This document shows positions 44,612-55,900 of a DNA stretch of 64,000 nucleotides, piece by piece. Each line of letters begins with the position of its first letter. The first letter of the stretch is position 1. The translations under genes were made by a program, and so were the position numbers. The notes beneath the pieces were generated by a model, which was not told the origin of the DNA, searched no databases, and saw only the letters and a program-made list of their open reading frames with translations. The stretch is from Gracilariopsis chorda (lineage: Eukaryota; Rhodophyta; Florideophyceae; Gracilariales; Gracilariaceae): contig NBIV01000367.1 in assembly GCA_003194525.1 (NCBI GenBank), positions 1 to 64,000 of the forward strand, written 5' to 3'.

Positions 44612-46408
44612 CTAGAGGTTGCAGTCACCCCCACCGTCCGGGGCGTAACCCCCAGCAAGGCGGTAGGCCAACGCGTCCGCCATGGTGGTGACATCCCCCG
44701 ATACCTCGGCAGCGCTAAGACCGGCACCCCGGAGGAAACGTGCGATGATTTCGTTTTCATTTGCCGTCACCCTGCTGGGGATAGAAGGTCCGGCACTTGC
44801 CGCCGAAGGGTCAGCAGCCGGCTCGGCCGGAGATACCCGCTCTGGGAAAGCTTCCGCGCTAGCGCCGGTTTCCTCTACGTCCATCTCCCCGGGTTCTTCC
44901 GGTTCGTTATCGACCATTGGGTCATCCCCGCCGTATGCGCGGTAGTAGTTGTCAGAATCTACGTATCCCACCGGGTGGTCTTCCGGCACATGCCGGGGCG
45001 TATCGCGAAGCTCGCGCGCCTCCTCGGAGGAAATTTCCCGGAACTCCCAGGGGTGGAAGTAGATAAAATCCCCCGCAAGGGCGGTGTTTCTACCGAGTCC
45101 CGAACCACCGGTGTTACCGCTACCGCCATCCAGACGACCGCTTTGCTCCAGCGGGTCCTCACTCCAGCTAACGCTGTCGATGTACCCAAGTAATTGGAGG
45201 ACCGCTTCATTGTTGGCCTGGCCCCCAAGGGGGATGCGAAGATCCAGTTTTCGGATCGCTGCCCGCACACGCGGTTGAAGGAACCAGAGACGATACTGGT
45301 CGTACGCCTCGTTGAGGATATAAGCCGCACTGCGGGCCGCCCACTCCGTAACAACTACGGACCACAACCCCGACCGGGGATCCTGCATGAGCAGCGAGCC
45401 GAGGTACGTAAGTACCGGCGGGAGTTCTATGTAGCACCCCCGGCAGGCTTCATGGAAGCGCCACCACTCGGGGAGTGCTACATACCGACCTAGTCGGTGA
45501 GGCGGCGCAATCCGCTCTATCTCCACGTTCTGATACGGGATAAAATACCCGAATCGGGATCGCCAACGCCGCTCGTAGTGGATGAAGTTTTGGAAAAAGT
45601 TGGACCGGTATTGCCGGGGAAGGTACCTGAAGTCCGCCCGAATAATCGGTCGCTCCCAGCAAAGGGCTTCTTGCCGCGCTGCGGGGAAATTCCTCCAAGC
45701 GAGGGTCTCGAGGCGGAACAGGTTCTCGCCGTACCCAATGTCCCCGCGAGTGCGGAAGTAGCTAACGTCGAAGCCAAACTCCAGTGGGACCGGTACATCG
45801 AATGGAGCTCGGCTCTGCCGTTGATACGCCATGCGCGTCAACGCGGTCTGTGCCGCAGCGACGGTCTCGCCCGAATTTCTTCGGAGGTGGTGACGCGGAA
45901 TCGCAATCCGGTGACGCCAATCCCACGATGTGGTGACTGCTCTGGGCAGATCCCCCGGAAGGGTGTCTGAGCCATCCGCATAAGCGGTGACCAATCCCTC
46001 ATTGAGGACAGCGACCGGGTGGAACCACGGGGCAAGGCGCAGGCGCGACGCGTGATTCCGATTCATCGGGTTGAGCCCCACCAGGGTGTTGTAGGTTGGC
46101 CAGTTGGACACCGGAGTGGTTCCGAAGGACACCACCGAAGGTGGTAATGCGAAGGGATGGTCGGCTGCAGCAGCCATATTCCCCGGTTGTACCGGATTTC
46201 GATCGCCCTGAGGCAGGGGAACTGACTGGAAACCGGTGGTGTATCGCCTGAGAAGTCTCGGAGGTTGGCTGTGGTTGTTGATGTAGTTGTCGTCGTTCAT
46301 TTTTCCCTTTTGGAGGGTGGCTGTTGTTGTCGTTTGTGTGCTTGATGACTCTGGTGCAGAGGGATTTACCGGAGAACCGGAGACAGAGCACGCGTTTTTA
46401 TCACCCAT
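44612..46408 (-). CDS. Antisense ORF of gypsy G1, unknown function (598 aa)
   Basis: An uninterrupted frame on the strand opposite to gag-pol, filling the whole gap between pol and the 3' LTR. An ATG at 46408 lies 57 bases from the LTR; an internal ATG at 46300 (MNDDNYINNH) has an A-rich context and may be the true start. The N-terminus is Ser/Thr-rich. The middle is rich in Trp, Arg and Tyr (RLAPWFHPVAVLNEG, FQNFIHYERRWRSRFGYF, LPEWWRFHEAC). The C-terminus is acidic and Pro/Ala-rich, ending in a helical-looking segment. I recognise no domain, signal peptide or membrane segment. It stays open while gag has one stop and pol at least three lesions, which argues that it is or was selected. Antisense extra ORFs are known at the 3' end of some plant gypsy elements such as Grande and Retand; homology to those is not claimed. 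Confidence 0.7.
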   Translation of the reverse strand: MGDKNACSVSGSPVNPSAPESSSTQTTTTATLQKGKMNDDNYINNHSQPPRLLRRYTTGFQSVPLPQGDRNPVQPGNMAAAADHPFALPPSVVSFGTTPVSNWPTYNTLVGLNPMNRNHASRLRLAPWFHPVAVLNEGLVTAYADGSDTLPGDLPRAVTTSWDWRHRIAIPRHHLRRNSGETVAAAQTALTRMAYQRQSRAPFDVPVPLEFGFDVSYFRTRGDIGYGENLFRLETLAWRNFPAARQEALCWERPIIRADFRYLPRQYRSNFFQNFIHYERRWRSRFGYFIPYQNVEIERIAPPHRLGRYVALPEWWRFHEACRGCYIELPPVLTYLGSLLMQDPRSGLWSVVVTEWAARSAAYILNEAYDQYRLWFLQPRVRAAIRKLDLRIPLGGQANNEAVLQLLGYIDSVSWSEDPLEQSGRLDGGSGNTGGSGLGRNTALAGDFIYFHPWEFREISSEEARELRDTPRHVPEDHPVGYVDSDNYYRAYGGDDPMVDNEPEEPGEMDVEETGASAEAFPERVSPAEPAADPSAASAGPSIPSRVTANENEIIARFLRGAGLSAAEVSGDVTTMADALAYRLAGGYAPDGGGDCNL

Positions 46409-46452
46409 TTTCGTCTGGGAATCCTCCGCGTCCGCGGTCTTTTTCCCGTCTT

Positions 46453-46463
46453 AAGGGGGGGGA
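46453..46463 (+). other. Polypurine tract of gypsy G1
   Basis: AAGGGGGGGGA two bases before the 3' LTR. Confidence 0.85.
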
Positions 46464-46465
46464 TA

Positions 46466-47290
46466 TGAAGTGCAACGCCCTCAGGGAGGGATTCTGGGTA
46501 CTTGAACGCGTTCCCGATATTATCGGTTGTGTAGTTTGTATATGAACTACGCCCCACTATGGTGGATATGGACACGTGGGACACGGTTTTGGGTCAATTG
46601 GTGGTTGGCCACAGTACTGGATGTTGCCACGAAATGTGGAGTATTTTAGCTAATATTATTTATTACTTTTACACCCATTTCTGGGAAGCTAGTACTTATT
46701 GCGACGGCGCACTGCCGTCGCACCAGTAAACCTTCCCCAACAAGGGACCCCAACCTGGAGAATTGGCTCTAGTTGTTGCCGCTTGCGCGCGTGCTCTACT
46801 CCTCCTTGGAGGGAAACGCCGTAAACCACGGGACATCTAACCCCCTTGCACATCTAAAGGGACCCATCACTGGGAGTATAATTGTTCCAATTGCATTGGT
46901 GTTTCGCCCTGTATAGGGATATTGTTACCGGCATCGCCGTTCGTCCCCGTCGCTCTCGCAACTCACTTCGCCCTCTTTTTCTCCTCTTCGCCCTTCATTT
47001 TTCCCCTTTTTAGGGTAGCACCTCCCGCTATCCGCGGCCCTCGTGTGCGCATCCGCTCACACACCCCCACTTACGTGGAAACATACCTCTACTGAGGATC
47101 ACACCCCGCTCACGCGGATACCGATTCTTCGCCTTCACCTCCCTGCACGAGTCGCGACAGGTGTCCCTGGTCTTACAAACCGGCTTCGCCGTGACACCTC
47201 TGGGAGGGCTCTACCCAACTGGGTTCACCTCGTGAGAGGAAGATCCCGAACGTCTTTCGGTGTTTTTCCCCTTTGGGGCATTGCACCACA
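46466..47290 (+). repeat. 3' LTR of gypsy G1
   Basis: 825 bases from TGAAGTGCAACG to GCACCACA. Several substitutions against the 5' LTR. Its start borders the 5' end of the antisense ORF, so antisense transcription from this LTR could drive it. Confidence 0.88.
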
Positions 47291-47295
47291 ATCAA
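47291..47295. repeat. Probable target duplication of gypsy G1, right copy
   Basis: ATCAA, one mismatch to 35597-35601. Confidence 0.7.
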
Positions 47296-47850
47296 GCTGT
47301 GAAGCGCGTGCTAAGGTATTTATGTGGCACTACTCACCATGGACTTGTTCACCACCCTGGGAACCTGCTGCTGAATGGTTATGTGGACTCTGATTACGCA
47401 GGCGACACCACGGATCGCAAGTCTTAGTCTGGCTTTCTGATCAAACTTGGGTCATGTGTTAGTTTCTACGTTGCCCGTAAGCAGGCATCGGTGGCATTGT
47501 CCACAGGCCAGTCTAAGTACTACGCATTAGTGATGGCAAGTCAAGAGCTAATTTGGATATCTCGAGTACTTGGAGAATGTGGATTATTGGTTAATGATAG
47601 TACTCCACTACGCTCAGACAATCAATGTGCGATTGAGTGGGCCATTGGTGAGCGTTGCCCCTCTGGACGTGCCAAACACATTGACGTGAAGATACGCTTT
47701 ATCCGGGACTCGGTCAAAAGCAAGGTCATAAGTTTGGAATATGTTTCAAGTGAGGACAACGATGCTGACATACTCACTAAGCCACTTAATCCTGCTATGA
47801 CGGAATTGATCTTGGATCGATATGGTCTAAACCATGAACTCGAGGAGGAG
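47296..47850 (+). pseudogene. Copia-A7 RNase H remnant
   Basis: Continues the fragment at 34919-35601: AVKRVLRYLCG, DSDYAGD, the segment equivalent to STGESEYYAL (here STGQSKYYAL), and KHIDVKIRFIRD, then ELEEEC. An in-frame TAG at 47425-47427 replaces Leu, and the RNase H Glu (ESEYY) is changed to Lys. The final TGA is provided by the LTR as in A1. Confidence 0.9.
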
Positions 47851-47907
47851 TGTTGATGTTTGTTGAAGTCTAGAAGTGGTCGAGTGCCGGGCCAACCCCC
47901 AGAGAAG
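47851..47907 (+). repeat. 3' LTR stub of Copia-A7
   Basis: 57 bases starting TGTTGATGTTTGTTGAAG after a GAGGAGGAG tract. It is intermediate between the A and C LTR starts, sharing GTGGTCGAGTGCC and GGCCAACCCCC with C. It is cut by the Copia-B4 LTR. Confidence 0.85.
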
Positions 47908-48701
47908 TGTTGATAGTTGTAAGGAAGTTGAGGGGATGGAAGGGAAGTTCGCCAGCTCTGGCTTTGATTTACTTGGAGGTCCTTCAGTCACATCTTATAT
48001 ACCACTCTAAACTCGAATTGCGCGGGAACACCAACTACAAGTAAAACCTAAACCACTAAGCAGGGACACTCAATACTACCAATCATCATCTAACATGACA
48101 TAGCCAGCTCAGCACAACCTCATTACATCAACGCACACCAACGCACCAACCTTCCGTAATAGTTACGTGCATACACATGACCATGACAAGGCACAAATTC
48201 ACGACTCCAACACACGCCAGCACATGCCAACTTATCACGGTAAGTCAACACGTCACGGTAAGTCGGCACGTAATCTGTGGTGTTAGTGCCATGTCATCAA
48301 GTGGCAATGCATCAAGTGGCAATGCACACAACACCCACGTCATCAATATACCCGTGCATGTGTAAACCTGTTGACAGTGCATGCGCACCTTACCATTGTA
48401 CCAACCACTGCTGTACCACTTGTACCAGGTGTCAACCACTTCACCAGTATCCTCTGCACACAACGTACACTGTGACCACTGTAGTAGCTGGACACGTGGG
48501 TGTGTCCAACCGATCCAGTTATGACATACCACTTGTACGCACCACGTTGCATATGTACATTTGCAGTAGCCAATCAGAAGCCAGTTTCACGTTGGGTTCG
48601 CGCACACGCGCATATGCGCTTTTGCAGAGGTCCCCTCCAAAACAGCCCATGCTCTCCGGAACATTTGGTTTTCAGTGACAGCACAGGTACTATTGCCAAC
48701 A
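47908..48701 (-). repeat. 3' LTR of Copia-B4
   Basis: 794 bases, with its own variant of the internal duplication (ATGCATCAAGTGGCA). TATA is intact. Confidence 0.92.
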
Positions 48702-48721
48702 TCCCCCCTCTGTCACTGACT

Positions 48722-50951
48722 TCAAAGGTCTAAGGGGAGCAAGCCACAGTCACCGCGGAACCTTGCCAGCTTAACTCGACTGAGCGCTTTCGTCAGCGTA
48801 TCGGCAACCATGTTTTCCGTGGAATAGCACTGCAACTGGGCGGATTTGTCGCGTAGAGCCTCTCTGGTGAATTGAAAGCGAATATCAATGTGCTTAGTAC
48901 GCTTGTTCACAACTCCTTTTCGAGCATGGTCGATGCACCCTTGGTTGTACACGTACACAGTTGTGGGCTCAACCATTAGCGTCACTGACTCATCCACGTG
49001 TAGTCCACTTGCGTTGCCAATGCCACTTCACAGTCGTCTCAGCCAGATCGCCTCCTTCGTCCCACTGCACACACTCACATACTCAGCCTCAGCGCTGGAC
49101 AATGCAACTACTTCCTGTTGGCGCGAGCTCCAAGACACAGGAGCACCGCACATCATGAACACATACCCACTGGTGGACTTGCGGTTGGATGTATCACCTG
49201 CCCAGTCAGAGTCTACGTATCCATACAGCTGAGTATCAGTCGTGGTGCCATAAGTAAGTCCGAGGGAGCGAGTGCCATTGAGGTAACGCAGAACACGCTT
49301 GACCGCTTTCCAATGAGTCTCTCCAGGTTTCTCGACATACTTGGCTAGCTTGGACACTGCAAACGAGATGTCCGGTCGAGTGCCAACAGAGAGATGCATC
49401 AGACAACCGATCACCTGGCGATACGGGATATTCGTCAGAGGCTCTTCTACCTTACTGAGGTCAACACCGGAGTCCATGGGAATGTCCATTGGTTTGCACT
49501 GCTCGGCCAGACCATTCTGATGTGGATTGTAGGGCACCGTTCGCTGATGTTCAATACCGTGACGTTCAAGCTCTTGTGAAAACTTCTTTGACACATATTC
49601 ACCAGCATTGTCTGTGCGTAACGCATGTAGCACAGACTCACGTGCGGTGATTGTTTTCACATGTCGGTCACTCTGATTTTGAACCATCTTGAGCCACTTC
49701 ACGAACACGTGGAACATCTCATCCTTGGTCTTGAGCATGTACAAGAAGCAAAAACGGGAGTGATCATCGATGAATGTGACGAAGTAGCGTGAACCTCCCA
49801 AGGAACCTACTTGGATGGGATCACAAATGTCCGAATGGACTAGGTCCAATGGGTGCGAAGCCCGTTCCCCCCTCGCTTGGGAGTTAGAGCACGTGTAGAT
49901 TTTCCCGCTACACAAGAGTCACACAAATCCATCGATTGATTCAAGTCCACATTCAGCCCTGACACAACACCGTTACGAGCCATATGTTTGATACCATTCA
50001 CATTCACATGAGCTATTCGAGCATGCCATAGTGACAGGTCAGTCACAAGTGCGTTGTCCATGTCTTCTGGTACTTCAATCGCGGTACATAGGTAGTACAG
50101 TCCTTTGATGCGACGGCCCTGGGCGATCATGGTGTTGCCTTTGTATACACATACTTTGGTTTTGTCAAACACCACTCGCGCACCAAGGTCACACATCGTA
50201 GATACTGACAGCAGATGATACCTTAGATTCGGTACGTGCACTACTTCACCCAACCGGCACTTGCTCTTACGCCCTTCAACAGCGAGATCGAGATGGACAC
50301 TGCCATGACCAAGAGACTCCAGCTTCGAGTCATTACCGATGCTCACACCGGCAGACTCTCTTTTGCTAGAACTGTCAAACATGGACTCGTCATACGTCAT
50401 ATGGGCGGTGGCACCAGAGTCAATGATCCAGTCACTGATACTTTCTTCCACAGAACCTGTCGCAATGAGACAAACAAAGTCAGAGTCACTGTCACATCCT
50501 CGTTTGTCGTTGCCGAGATCGGTCTGCACAGCTGGGTTTGCGGCAGTACTCTGCTCTTTGCTAGCTTCGTCACGTTGTCTCTTGAAACAGTTTCTCTGGA
50601 TATGCCCCTTCTTACCACAGTAGTAGCACACCATGGCCTCCTTTCGTGACTGCGCACCGACCAAAACCTTGTTACTTCCGGACTCCTCCTTGGCACGATC
50701 GTTCATTCGCTGTTCCTCTTGCAGCAAACGACTTTTCACAAACTCTAAATCGAGTTTACGATCACCAATCGTGGTGTCAATAGCGACAATGAGGTGTTCG
50801 AAGCGGTCTGTTAGCCCACATAGGATTGCCATAGTGATGTCTTCTTTCTCAACCACTACGTCCATGCTCTTCAGATCCGATGCAAGATGAGGAACACGAT
50901 TGATGAAGTGTAACATTTGCTCATCATCTCGCATCTTGGCTGTGTAGAAGA
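48722..50951 (-). pseudogene. Copia-B4 gag-pol remnant
   Basis: In element order: gag from FYTAKMRDDEQM with knuckle CYYCGKKGHIQRNC, protease DSGATAHM, and integrase to HQNGLAE. It then jumps directly to QCKPMDIPMDSG near the end of RT (junction near 49502), then RNase H. Compared with B1 exactly 494 codons are lost, so the frame is kept across the junction. Other lesions: the G homopolymer is 6 long (49867-49872), and Trp is changed to TGA at 49028-49030. It shares SNKVLVGAQSRKEAM with B5, so the two are close relatives. Confidence 0.92.
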
Positions 50952-51700
50952 TGTTGGCAGTAGTACCTGTGCTGTCACTGAAAACCAAATGTTTCGGGGA
51001 GCATGGGCTGTTTTGGAGGGTACCTCTGCAAAAGCGCATATGCGCGTGTGCGCGAACCCAACTTGAAACTGGCTTCTGATCGGCTACTGCAAATGTACAT
51101 ATGCAACGTGGTGCGTACAAGTGGTATGGCATACCTGGATCGGTTGGACACGGTGTACGTTGTGTGCAGGGGATACTGGTGAAGTGGTTGACACCTGGTA
51201 CAAGTGGGTCAGCAGTGGTTGGTACAATGGTAAGGTGCGCATGCACTGTCAACAGGTTTACACATGCACGGGTATATCGATGACGTGGGTGTTGTTTGCA
51301 TTGCCACATGATGACATGGCACTAACACCACAGGTTACCTGCCGACTTACTGTGACGTGTTGACTTACCGTGATGTGTTGGCATGTGCTGGCGTGTGTTG
51401 GAGTCGTGAATTTGTGCCTTGTCATGGTCATGTGTATGCACGTAACTATTACCGGACGTTGGTGCGTTGGTGTGCGTTGATGTAATGAGGTTGTGCTGAG
51501 CTGGCTATGTCATGTTAGATGATGATTAGTAGTATTGAGTGTCCCTGCTTAGTGGTTTAGGTTTTACTTGTAGTTGGTGTTCCCGCGCAATTCGAGTTTA
51601 GAGTGGTACATAAGATGTCCCTGAAGGACCTCCAAGTAAAGCCAAGCCAGAGCTGGCGAGCTTCCCTTCCATCCCCTCAACTTCCTTTCAACTTTCAACA
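50952..51700 (+). repeat. 5' LTR of Copia-B5
   Basis: 749 bases, TGTTGGCAG to CTTTCAACA. It lacks about 30 bases after GGTTGGACAC present in other B LTRs. The CCAAT box is mutated (GATCGGCTAC) and TATA is degraded (TACATAAG). Confidence 0.92.
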
Positions 51701-51714
51701 GGTTATGGGCCCAG
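51701..51714 (+). other. Primer binding site of Copia-B5
   Basis: GGTTATGGGCCCAG directly after the LTR. Confidence 0.88.
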
Positions 51715-52919
51715 CCCCGCTGACCGCTGCCGCTATCCCTTTCCATATCGTTCGTTTGTCGCCGCTCTCCCTCACCGCCGTTCATCCGTTTCGCTGTTGT
51801 TGCCTCTTTTGTCGTTGCGTTGGGTGTCTTGATCCCATTTTTGGTCGGTGTTGGTCATTCTCCTTTGGTTTGCGTTCCTCCCTGAGGGCGTTGGGGTGGT
51901 AGTGGTTCGACGTTTACTTCCTATCGTGGTTCAGTTGGGCCTCCGTTGTTGCTCGTGTTGTCGATCGCTATCTACTTTGTGTGTGACACTCCCTCTATCT
52001 TGTGTTTTGGGATCCGCGAGTCGTTTGCCGGGTCGTATCCGTGAGGTCGAGTCGGTCTAGTTTCGAAGTCTGGGCTCCGTGATCGTGTGCTCAGCAGTTG
52101 TTTGTTTTTCGTGTTTCTTAATCATCATCTGGTGTCCAGTGCGACGAGCGGTTGATCCGGGTTACTTTGGGTGATTCCAGGTATCCGGGGACGTGAGCCT
52201 GGCGGCTTGAACCAAAGCGGGTGTACTGTCGAGCGGCTTCCCACCGGTCCATTTGGACAGATAACGGTCACGGTCGTTAAGACCTGGTAAGTTCAGCGGG
52301 TGCATCTGTGGACGGGTTGCCGTGGTGTACTGCGCTGGTGCGGGTGATTGAATTATTTGTTTTGATCCTGACTGCGTGTCGGGATTCTTGGGCTGTTGCG
52401 AAGGTATTCCATAACGAGCTTTTGATCCGTGCATCTGACCCTTGGGCGTTTGTGCGGGGAGGCGACGTGGCGTAGGCTGACCTCCTTCTTAGGATCAGGC
52501 CGCGTGTGACCTTAAGTGGTTGCGCGTTAGCAGCGTACTTTGGTTGCCATAGTAGCTTCAGTTGCGAGGTCGCGCAAGTTCTTGCAAGAGGCCAGGGAGG
52601 GTTATACTTGGTGAAGGCATATCTTGGGTCATTAACCATCCTCTGGAAGCCTCGTAGAGAGCGACGTATCTTCTCCTTAGACATAGGAGAGGGAAGACAG
52701 AAGAAGACGTCTTGTACCTGGAGCATCTCCGGGGGCCAGGGGTCCGACACCCTAGGGTAGCGGAGGTAGTTTCTCCCGTCAGTGCGCCCGAATTTGAAGT
52801 TTTGTTGTTGTTGTTGTCGTTGTTTTTGTTGTTATTGTTGTCGTTGTTGCCATTTTTGTACTACTTAAGTGCCGTAGGTCTTTTATCGCACCTGTGCTGT
52901 TTGTTGACATCTACCAAGC
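51715..52919 (+). other. 5' leader of Copia-B5 with structured module and GTT tract
   Basis: Homologous to the B1 leader in sense orientation. Hairpins: GGAG/CTCC, GGGGT/ACCCT (within 52738-52753) and GGAG/CTCC (52762-52776), then CCCGTCAGTGCGCCCG. A GTT-rich tract follows at about 52801-52850, before the gag ATG. No gene is seen. Confidence 0.8.
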
Positions 52920-55900
52920 ATGGATTCATTCGGTGGCATCAAGATTGAAAAGTTGGACGAGGATAACTTCCATGTATGGAAGCAAAAGGTTGAGTTGCTG
53001 CTTGCACTCAAGGACCTCGATGACCATCTTGAATAAACCAGGCCTACGGACGATGACGAGTTGCCAGCATGGAAGAAGAAAGACGCCAAGGCCAGGGCTA
53101 TTATTGGTCTCAGCATCAGTGATGAGCATTTGGACCATGTGAGGGATACCGAGAATGCTGCGGAAATGTGGAAAGCCATTTGCGATGTGTTCCAGCGTAA
53201 AACGCTGCTCAACCGAATCAATGCAAGATGTGCCTTCTACACAGCCAAGATGCGAGATGATGAGAAAATGTTACTCTTCATCAATCGTGTTCGTCATCTT
53301 GCATCGGATCTGAAGAGCATGGACGTAGTGGTTGAGGAAGAAGACATCACTATGGCAATCCTATGTGGACTAACAGACCGCTTCGAACACCTCATTGTCG
53401 CTATTGACACCACGATTGGTGATCGCAAACTCGATTTAGAGTTTGTGAAGAGTCGTTTGCTGCAAGAAGAACAGCGAATGAACGATCGTGCCAAGGAGGA
53501 GTCCGGAAGTAACAAGGTTTTGGTCGGTGCGCAGTCACGAAAGGAGGCCATGGTGTGCTACTACTGTGGTAAGAAGGGGCATATCCAGAGAAACTGTTTC
53601 AAGAGACAACATGACGAAGCTAGCAAAGAGCAGAGTGCTGCCGCAAACCCAGCTGTGCAGACCGAACTCGGCAACGAGAAACGAGGATGTGACAGTGAAT
53701 CTGACTTTGTTTGTCTCATTGCGACAGGTTCTGTGGAAGAAAGTATCAGTGACTGGATCATTGACTCTGGTGCCACCGCCCATATGACGTATGACGAGTC
53801 CATGTTGGACAGTTATAGCAAAAGAGAGTCTGCCGGTGTGAGTATCGGCAATGACTCGAAGCTGGAGTCTCTTGGTCATGGCAGTGTCCACCTCGATCTC
53901 GCTGTTGAAGGGCGTAAGAGCAAGTGCCGGTTGGGTGAAGTAGTGCACGTACCGAATTTAAGGTATCATCTGCTGTCAGTATCTGCGATGTGTGACCTGG
54001 GTGCGCGGGTGGTGTTTGACAAAACCCAAGTATGTGTATACCAAGGCAACACCCTGATCGCCCAAGGCCGTCGCATCAAAGGACTGTACTACCTATGTAC
54101 CGCGATTGAAGTACCAGAAGACATGGACAACGCACTTGTGACTGACCTGTCACTATGGCATGCTCGAATGGCTCATGTGAATGTGGATGGTATCAAACAT
54201 ATGGCTCGTAACGGTGTTGTGTCAGGGCTGAATGTCGACTTGAATCAATCGATGGATGTGTGTGAGTCTTTTGTAGTGGGAAAATCTACACGTGCTCCAA
54301 CTCCCAAGCAAGGGGGGGAACGGGCTTTGCACCCATTGGACCTAGTGCATTCGGACATTTGTGGTCCAATCCAAGTAGGTTCCTTGGGGGGTTCACGCTA
54401 CTTTGTCACATTCATCGATGATCACTCCCGTTTTTGCTTCTTGTACATGCTCAAGACCAAGGATGAGGTGTTCCACGTGTTCGTGAAGTGGCTCAAGATG
54501 GTTCAAAATCAGAGTGACCGACATGTGAAAACCATCACCGCACGTGAGTCTGTGCTACATGCGTTCCGCACAGACAATGCTGGTGAATATGTGTCAAAGA
54601 AGTTTTCACAAGAGCTTGAAAGTCACGGTATTGAACATCAGCAAACGGTGCCTTACAATCCACATCAGAATGGTCTGGCCGAACGGTTCAACCTAACACT
54701 CATGGACTTGGTGAGATCGATGCTGCATCACAAGAAACTGCCAAAGAGCTTCTGGGCTGAAGCATTGAACGTTGCAGTGTATGTGCGCAATGGAGTCACG
54801 TGCAAGGCCCTTCCGAGTGACGTGACACCACTCAAGATGTGGAGTGGATATGAACCTGACTTGAGCAATCTGCGTGTGTTCGGTAGCCGGTGCTGGTACA
54901 AAGTGGTGGACCACAAGCTGAAGAAGCTGGAGCAACGTGCCGTGGAGGCGATTTTTATTGGGTACACATCTGGATTGAACGGTTATAAACTGTGGGATGC
55001 GCAATAGAAGAAGGTGGTTGTGTCGAGAGATGTGAGGTTTGACGAATGTAGTGGTTCAGATCAAGGTACTGACCACGTTGATGATGACAACTATGCTGAG
55101 ATCGACATCTCGGACAAGCCGAAATCAAACATCACCTCCACCTCTACTACACCCACCGATGCTGCCCAAGTTGAGCCCGCTGCACCAGATACTCCACCAG
55201 AAGAAGCTTCAGGCAGTGGCCACGATGAGCTCACAGCTGAGAAAGAAGTTGAGCCAGACGTACCCGATCCACAACCACTTCGGAGATCCACTCGTGAGCC
55301 TAGAGCGCCTACCTCGTGGTGGCGCGGAACTGCCCTACTCACTGCCAGTGATGACATCCCATCCTCCTACTCGGATGCGGTGTCACGTCCTGATCCAAAA
55401 TGGTGGACCAAGGCCATGAACAGTGATTACGAGTCTCTAATGGAGCATGACACATGGTAGTTAGTGCCAAGGCCAGCTGACAGCAACGTGATATCATCCA
55501 AGTGGGTATTTGTGCAAAAATATGAGGCTGGCGACAACGATGAACCGACAGTGAGGTACAAGGCTCGTGTGGTGGCTCGAGGGTTTCTGCAGATCGAAGG
55601 TGTAGACTTCTCCGAGATGTATGCACCAGTGGTCAAATTCACATCCATTAGAATGATTCTGTCCATTGTAGCAGTGCAGAACTATCATCTGCACCAGATG
55701 GATGTGAAGACTGCATTCTTGAATGGCGACCTGGAAGAGACTGTGTACATGGAGCAGCCGGACGAATTCATCAAACCTGGGAACGAGGACTTAGTATGCC
55801 TTCTCAAGAAAGCCATCTATGGGCTACGACAGGCATCAAGGCAGTGGTTTGCAAAGATGTACTTGTTCCTCGTGGGTTGGATGGGTCTGAAGCCAAACGT

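Larger units (their letters stand above)
35602..47290 (+). mobile_element. Gypsy G1, complete Ty3/gypsy element with chromodomain and antisense ORF
   Basis: 11.7 kb, inserted in the RNase H region of Copia-A7. It has 824/825-bp LTRs, primer site, gag, pol (protease-RT-RNase H-integrase, the Ty3 order), a distal chromodomain, a 598-codon antisense ORF, polypurine tract and LTR. By eye the LTRs differ at about 20-25 positions, so it is older than A1 and B1, in keeping with its broken gag and pol. Its base sequence is dominated by short hairpins, which the copia elements lack. Confidence 0.95.
47908..50951 (-). mobile_element. Copia-B4, internally deleted and 5'-truncated
   Basis: 3' LTR 47908-48701, then a polyprotein remnant. 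A 1482-bp in-frame deletion removes the integrase C-terminus and RT. The gag end is cut at 50951, the same gag position as in B3, and abuts the oppositely oriented B5 LTR. Confidence 0.92.

Noticed and set aside
44612-46408. Envelope gene of a retrovirus-like element
   Set aside because: The ORF is antisense to gag-pol and has no visible signal peptide, membrane segment or cleavage site.
53034-55460. Variant genetic code reading TAA/TAG as an amino acid
   Set aside because: The three stops in B5 replace Ser, Lys and Glu of B1, and stops in other copies replace Gln, Leu, Gly and Trp. No single reassignment fits, and A1 and B1 end with ordinary stops at the family-conserved place.
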